DNA of 10,099 nucleotides. It comes from Lentimicrobium sp. Its GTDB lineage: Bacteria > Bacteroidota > Bacteroidia > Bacteroidales > Lentimicrobiaceae. The stretch is taken from contig JAAXUD010000055.1 of assembly GCA_013336205.1 (NCBI GenBank), positions 1-10,099 of the forward strand, written 5' to 3'. The translations under genes and the position numbers were made by a program. Shown here piece by piece: positions 6,898 through 10,099 of the stretch. The notes under the pieces are model-generated. The model was not told the origin of the DNA and searched no databases. It saw nothing but the letters and a program-made list of their open reading frames with translations. Numbering within the stretch: position 1 is the stretch's first letter; each line of letters starts with the position of its first letter.

Positions 6898-8175
6898 TTA
6901 TTTCAACAGCCCGATGGTTGTTATATAATTAAGCTTTGCGTAATGCAGTTGGATTTTATGTAGGCTCAGATTTATCCGGGCATGGGTAAGTTCATTTTGC
7001 TCGGTAAGATAATCTGACGAAGTAATAATGCCCTGATCTACCTGTGCAGCTGCCGATCTGGCAATCGATTCGCGGAGCTTCACGATACGGTTATCCGCCG
7101 CAATCAGGTTCTCTACTTTAAGAATTTCCTGGCTGAGGTTGTCCAATAAAATCCGCTGGTTTCGCTCAAAGTTCTCTTTCTGTGTTTCAATAACATCTTT
7201 CTGAATCCCGATGAGTTTATACTCTTTTTTATGTGTATTCCAGTTCCAGATAGTCCATGAAAAGCGGGCCCCGGCCATTGCCCATCCATCAAACTGATTC
7301 GACAGCATATTCAGGCCGGGCTTACCATAACCAATGTTTCCAAATGCCGATATTCTGGGCATCAGTTTCAGTCCGGTCATGTTTTGCTGGGCTGTAAGCT
7401 TTTCCTGCTGCAATTCAAGCAAAACAAATTCCGGTCTCAAACGGGTGTTCAGCGCAGGAAGACTGTCAAAAGCAGGTTGGTCAAGTTCTGTGGCAGGAGT
7501 AAGGCTCAATCCGGTGAGTTCGGAAAGGCGATAAAATGCAGAAATCCTGCTGTACCTGAGATTTGTCAGCAATTGCTCTGTTCTGATGATTTCCGCATCC
7601 AGCACATCGGCATTCGACTGCAGCATTGTACCGTTTGCAACGCCAGACCTGATATTGGAAAGCCTTGATTGAATCTCCGACATACTTATTTTGAGCAGGT
7701 TTTCATTTTCAATGATCAGTAATATGCTGAAAAACACCTGGTTTATGGTTTCGCGCAAATGATAATTCTCTACATCAACCGACTGAAGGTTTATCATAAG
7801 GCCCGCATTCTCAAGCTCTTTTTGTTTTTTTGTAAATCCCCCATCCCAGATCAGTTGGTTAACATCAAGACTTAATTTATAACTGTCTTTATCAAGCGAT
7901 GGGATAACAACATTGGGAATCGAAATGGGCAGTGAAGTCACATCTGTTTGCACAGAAGCCTGACCGCCGATAGAAACCAGCGGGAGGTAGTTGTTGTCCA
8001 GAATGGATTCCTGCAGCTGTCTTGATTCATTATACAATGCCTGCTGTCGCGAAAGCGGGTTGTTTACGATGGCCGATCTGTAGCAGGAATCGAGTGTTAA
8101 TCTTGAGGCCTGCTGAGCAGTAACTGTGTTCAGCAGAAAAACAAGCCCGATAAAGCCTTGGACTAAAATTTTCAT
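6898..8175 (-). CDS. TolC-family outer-membrane efflux channel
   Basis: This is a 425-residue protein with a signal peptide (residues 1-20, TVTA followed by QQ). Two homologous helical halves characterise the OEP family: an N-terminal start LTLDSCYRSAIVNNP at about 27-41, and long coiled-coil segments around 130-200 and 325-410 with Asn/Leu/Gln-rich heptads. The C-terminal end LHYAKLNYITTIGLL is typical of TolC proteins. It would form the outer-membrane/periplasmic duct for the exporter encoded downstream. Its ATG overlaps the repressor stop codon in an ATGA, a strong sign of translational coupling and co-regulation. The E. coli ybhGFSR system encodes no dedicated TolC, so this operon is self-contained. 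Length is normal for Bacteroidota TolC proteins. Confidence 0.93.
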   Translation of the reverse strand: MKILVQGFIGLVFLLNTVTAQQASRLTLDSCYRSAIVNNPLSRQQALYNESRQLQESILDNNYLPLVSIGGQASVQTDVTSLPISIPNVVIPSLDKDSYKLSLDVNQLIWDGGFTKKQKELENAGLMINLQSVDVENYHLRETINQVFFSILLIIENENLLKISMSEIQSRLSNIRSGVANGTMLQSNADVLDAEIIRTEQLLTNLRYSRISAFYRLSELTGLSLTPATELDQPAFDSLPALNTRLRPEFVLLELQQEKLTAQQNMTGLKLMPRISAFGNIGYGKPGLNMLSNQFDGWAMAGARFSWTIWNWNTHKKEYKLIGIQKDVIETQKENFERNQRILLDNLSQEILKVENLIAADNRIVKLRESIARSAAAQVDQGIITSSDYLTEQNELTHARINLSLHKIQLHYAKLNYITTIGLLK

Positions 8176-8783
8176 TTGTTCGTTTTTATGCTTGATATAA
8201 TCGTCTGAGGAATGACCTGCTTTCTTTCTTCAATAAACCGCATGTATGCATCATTGTCCATGCCCATCATGCCCATAAATACGGGTTTTGCTATAAACGG
8301 AAATACACACATGCTAATGAGGTTTGCGATCAGGTGCTCAGCCTTTATGGGAATAATATTTCCGGCCTGAACTTCTGCTTCCAGCTGCCTGCCAACTATT
8401 TCAAAGTCAGCACCTGCATTCTTGAAATTTCCAACCATCCGCAGCGGGTTACGGCTTATTTCATGAAATACAAAAACCGCGATATCCGGATTCTGTTTCA
8501 GCATTTCAATGTAATTGACACTAACCTGTTCTATTTTTTGAATCAGAGGAATAGGAGACATCAATACTGATATTATTTTCGGGAACACAGTATTTAATAC
8601 CTCCTTAAAAATGGCTTCGAAAAGTTTGTCTTTACTTCTGAAATAATAGTGCAATAATGCTTTGTTTATTCCGGCTTCATTTGCGATTTCCTGCATCCGG
8701 GCACCATCAAATCCCTTTTGCGTGAATATTTTTCGCGCAGCTTTAAAAATTAGTTGTTCCGTATTTGTATCTATTCCAGTCAT
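8172..8783 (-). CDS. TetR/AcrR-family repressor of the exporter operon (CecR-like)
   Basis: This is a 203-residue transcriptional regulator. The N-terminal domain has the TetR helix-turn-helix: AARKIFTQKGFDGARMQEI at 15-33, then AGINKALLHYYFRSKDKLF at 37-55 with the recognition helix ending in the typical HYYF-x-SKDKLF. Residues about 60-203 form the variable ligand-binding and dimerisation domain, which cannot be assigned a ligand. It is the first gene of the operon and overlaps the TolC gene by 4 bp. TetR proteins placed this way normally repress their own operon and release DNA when the exporter substrate or a metabolite binds. The equivalent regulator of ybhGFSR in E. coli is CecR (YbiH), also TetR-family. 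A candidate operator lies upstream at 8801-8823. Confidence 0.93.
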   Translation of the reverse strand: MTGIDTNTEQLIFKAARKIFTQKGFDGARMQEIANEAGINKALLHYYFRSKDKLFEAIFKEVLNTVFPKIISVLMSPIPLIQKIEQVSVNYIEMLKQNPDIAVFVFHEISRNPLRMVGNFKNAGADFEIVGRQLEAEVQAGNIIPIKAEHLIANLISMCVFPFIAKPVFMGMMGMDNDAYMRFIEERKQVIPQTIISSIKTNK

Positions 8784-8800
8784 TTAACTGTTATCCACAA

Positions 8801-8823
8801 GGTTTAATTAAATGGTTTAACCA
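8801..8823. promoter_or_regulatory. Candidate TetR operator
   Basis: An 11-bp palindrome TGGTT-T-AACCA (plus strand, 8813-8823) has perfect 5-bp arms. A second copy of its GGTTTAA half-site starts 13 bp away (8801 and 8814), and outer arms GGTT (8801-8804) and AACC (8819-8822) also mirror each other. The region lies between the putative promoter -7 element and the repressor ATG, at or just after the predicted transcription start, where a TetR dimer would block initiation. This is inference from symmetry and position. Confidence 0.45.
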
Positions 8824-8829
8824 GATGGT

Positions 8830-8861
8830 CAAAAGTATAATAAAAAATAACGCCCTGCAAG
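8830..8861 (-). promoter_or_regulatory. Putative Bacteroidota-type promoter of the exporter operon
   Basis: On the minus strand TACTTTTG (8837-8830) matches the Bacteroidota -7 consensus TAnnTTTG exactly. A TTG-containing -33-like element (CTTG, 8861-8858) lies upstream with a 20-bp spacer, in the range described for this phylum. Transcription would begin around 8824-8826, giving a leader of about 40 bases before the repressor ATG at 8783. A/T-tracts flank the -33 element. Confidence 0.6.
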
Positions 8862-8886
8862 TTTTTTAAGAAAAAAATACAAGACG

Positions 8887-8909
8887 TTGATAAAAAATCT
8901 ATTTATCAA
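8887..8909 (-). terminator. AT-rich hairpin across the DUF4837 stop codon, possible terminator
   Basis: A perfect 8-bp inverted repeat (TTGATAAA 8887-8894, TTTATCAA 8902-8909) with a 7-base loop contains the TAG stop of the DUF4837 gene (8899-8901). On the minus strand it is followed after a short spacer by a T7 run near 8872-8878. The stem has only one G/C pair per arm, so it is weak; it may end the DUF4837 transcript before the exporter promoter. Confidence 0.35.
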
Positions 8910-9909
8910 TAAATTCGTACGACAGAAGTATTGACTGAACCTGTTTTAACAAATCACTTTTACTTTCATTGGGGGCATATACATAGCCATCGAGTGTAAC
9001 AACCATGTTATTTTTCTTGTCAACAAAAGTGTAGCTGATAAATGGCCCACCCATAAAGTCTTTTCTGACCTCCCACAGTCCACGTAGTTCAATGGCCAGT
9101 TCATTTTTCAGGCTCAGGGTTCTGGCAACCGGACTCACAAATTCATTGGCGATGACCATATAAGAACTGTCGCTTGGGCCAGGCACATACAATTGAGTAA
9201 ACTGGTTTCTGACCGATTGTATCTTTAGCGGATTGAAAGCTACAGTATCAGTATATGGATAAGTGTAAATAAGCAAACCCTGGCTCAACCTGTTTGCTTC
9301 ACGCCTGAGCCAAAGGAAGTTATCTTTATTAATTGCAACAAAATAGTCAGCGGGTACACTGACAGAAAGGTTGAATTTCTTTTTAATGACTTCTGTTGCC
9401 TTCAGGTTTATTGATTTGGAATACAGCTTATTCAAGCGTTCAATTTCTGCATTATCATAAAGGTTTAGTATTTCTATCTGTTTTTCAGCGAAACTGCTTT
9501 TTATATCCTCGATTGATGCTGCAGTGATTTTAACGACCCGTTGAGGAGCAACCCAGATATCGCGTCGCATTTCAACCAATGGTTCATTGAAACTACTATC
9601 GATAACCATAATAAAAACGTTGCGGTGCGATTGTAGTATACGGTTAAATTCATCTTCTTCAACCTGTGCCAGCTTGTAAAGTGGCTCTGGCTGAGGAAGT
9701 CCGACCGCTGGTCCATCAAAAAATGCGCGTACCGAATCTCCGGCTGAGCTTTTCCATAAAGCCTTTTCAGCAACAACCAGGATTTCTGATGGTTTGCCTG
9801 TAGATTCTGCTTTTATTACTTTTTCACTATCGCCACAGGATGAAATGGCCAAAGCAACGGCTAGTATTGTAATAGCCGGACCAAAGAATCTATTAAATAT
9901 TTTCATCAT
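8899..9909 (-). CDS. DUF4837 family lipoprotein
   Basis: This 336-residue predicted lipoprotein has hydrophobic residues 10-22 followed by lipobox ISSC with Cys25. A second ATG immediately follows the first, so the start may be one codon later. The mature protein begins STGKPSEILVVAEKALWKSSAGDSVRAFF, then has LPQPEPLYKL and HRNVFIMVID, then RRDIWVAPQRVVKI, and near the C-terminus LRGLWEVRKDFMGGPFISYTFVDKKNN. These are hallmarks of DUF4837, a family found in Bacteroidota with no established function. It would be attached to an envelope membrane, facing the periplasm. The gene is flanked by a strong terminator upstream and its own putative promoter, so it is probably transcribed alone. The neighbouring LysM and transglycosylase genes hint at a cell-envelope role, but that is only context. 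Confidence 0.87.
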   Translation of the reverse strand: MMKIFNRFFGPAITILAVALAISSCGDSEKVIKAESTGKPSEILVVAEKALWKSSAGDSVRAFFDGPAVGLPQPEPLYKLAQVEEDEFNRILQSHRNVFIMVIDSSFNEPLVEMRRDIWVAPQRVVKITAASIEDIKSSFAEKQIEILNLYDNAEIERLNKLYSKSINLKATEVIKKKFNLSVSVPADYFVAINKDNFLWLRREANRLSQGLLIYTYPYTDTVAFNPLKIQSVRNQFTQLYVPGPSDSSYMVIANEFVSPVARTLSLKNELAIELRGLWEVRKDFMGGPFISYTFVDKKNNMVVTLDGYVYAPNESKSDLLKQVQSILLSYEFIDK

Positions 9910-9932
9910 GATTAATCGTTGTAAATCAATAA

Positions 9933-9960
9933 CAAATATACTGGTTCTTTATTATTCAAG
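9933..9960 (-). promoter_or_regulatory. Putative promoter of the DUF4837 gene
   Basis: On the minus strand TATATTTG (9940-9933) is an exact TAnnTTTG match. CTTG at 9960-9957 could serve as the -33 element, with a 16-bp spacer that is slightly short. A leader of roughly 20 bases would precede the ATG at 9909. Its position directly downstream of a strong terminator supports it as a genuine new transcription start. Confidence 0.55.
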
Positions 9961-9975
9961 GGTTCCAAATAATAA

Positions 9976-10014
9976 AAAAGCCAGGAACATAGCTTTAAAT
10001 GTGTCCTGGCTTTT
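9976..10014 (-). terminator. Strong Rho-independent terminator after the LysM gene
   Basis: A perfect 11-bp stem (AAAAGCCAGGA 9976-9986 with TCCTGGCTTTT 10004-10014) extends by a further ACAT/ATGT 4-bp pairing (9987-9990 and 9999-10002) across one bulged G, leaving an 8-base loop. Read on the minus strand the stem ends in GGCTTTTTT followed by an AT-rich stretch, the classic intrinsic terminator form. It lies about 32 bp past the stop codon of the LysM gene. Confidence 0.85.
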
Positions 10015-10046
10015 AGGTTCAGCTGCCTGCTGATAATATTTTAGAA

Positions 10047-10099
10047 TCAGGAAGCCACCGCTACTTTAATTTTTTGTCCGGGCTTCAGTGATTTGTCAT
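10047..10099 (-). CDS. C-terminal end of a LysM-domain protein, 5' part beyond window
   Basis: Only the last 17 complete codons and the TGA stop (10049-10047) are present. The translated tail, DKSLKPGQKIKVAVAS, is the end of a LysM repeat: the (N)-x-L-x-x-G-Q-x-I-x-V pattern is characteristic of the second strand of this peptidoglycan-binding module. It is probably the end of an MltD-like LysM transglycosylase or other LysM cell-wall protein, but the rest of the protein cannot be seen. Confidence 0.7.
   Translation of the reverse strand, partial: DKSLKPGQKIKVAVAS

Noticed and set aside
6891..6899. Homopolymer of nine A (minus strand) as a frameshift or slippage site
   Set aside because: It begins within the TolC stop codon and continues into the spacer before the adaptor gene, so slippage would not join two open frames in any evident way.
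9501..9776. Second minus-strand open frame of 91 codons
   Set aside because: It is a different frame inside the DUF4837 gene, which has clear family motifs throughout the same stretch.

Overview
The window looks like chromosomal DNA from a member of the Bacteroidota, probably Bacteroidales-like. Three things point there. A DUF4837-family lipoprotein is present, and that family is essentially confined to this phylum. Two intergenic regions carry matches to the Bacteroidota promoter element TAnnTTTG. Start codons lack strong Shine-Dalgarno sequences. No species can be named from the sequence alone. Every gene I can support lies on the minus strand, so transcription runs from high to low coordinates.

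Right edge (about 8887-10099): the last 17 codons of a LysM-type cell-wall-binding protein, a strong hairpin terminator, then a monocistronic-looking DUF4837 lipoprotein gene with its own putative promoter.

Centre (1571-8830): one compact eight-gene operon. In order of transcription it encodes a TetR/CecR-like repressor, a TolC-family outer-membrane channel, an HlyD/YbhG-like lipoprotein adaptor, a small secreted DUF2147 protein, two separate ABC ATPases and two ABC-2 permeases. Gaps are 8-40 bp, or there are short overlaps (ATGA between tetR and tolC, 8 bp between the two ATPase genes). The layout parallels the enterobacterial cecR-ybhGFSR system, with three differences: the tandem ATPase YbhF is split into two genes, a dedicated TolC is encoded in the operon, and a DUF2147 protein is inserted. 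Together these would form a cell-envelope-spanning efflux machine of two ATPases, two permeases, a periplasmic bridge and an outer-membrane duct, regulated by its own repressor. The substrate cannot be read from sequence. A TAnnTTTG promoter followed by a TGGTT-A-AACCA palindrome next to the predicted transcription start gives a plausible autorepression site.

Left edge (1-1333): a gene open at the window edge for an MltF-like membrane-bound lytic transglycosylase (solute-binding-like domain plus SLT catalytic domain). It is separated from the exporter by 237 bp with small hairpins and no recognisable promoter. The exporter operon therefore sits between peptidoglycan-related genes.

The most notable sequence observation is the asymmetry of the two ATPases. 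One lacks the Q-loop Gln and H-loop His, and the other lacks the LSGG signature, so all the defects fall in the same one of the two composite ATP sites. I see no mobile element, CRISPR array, tRNA, rRNA or evidence of an entirely new system.
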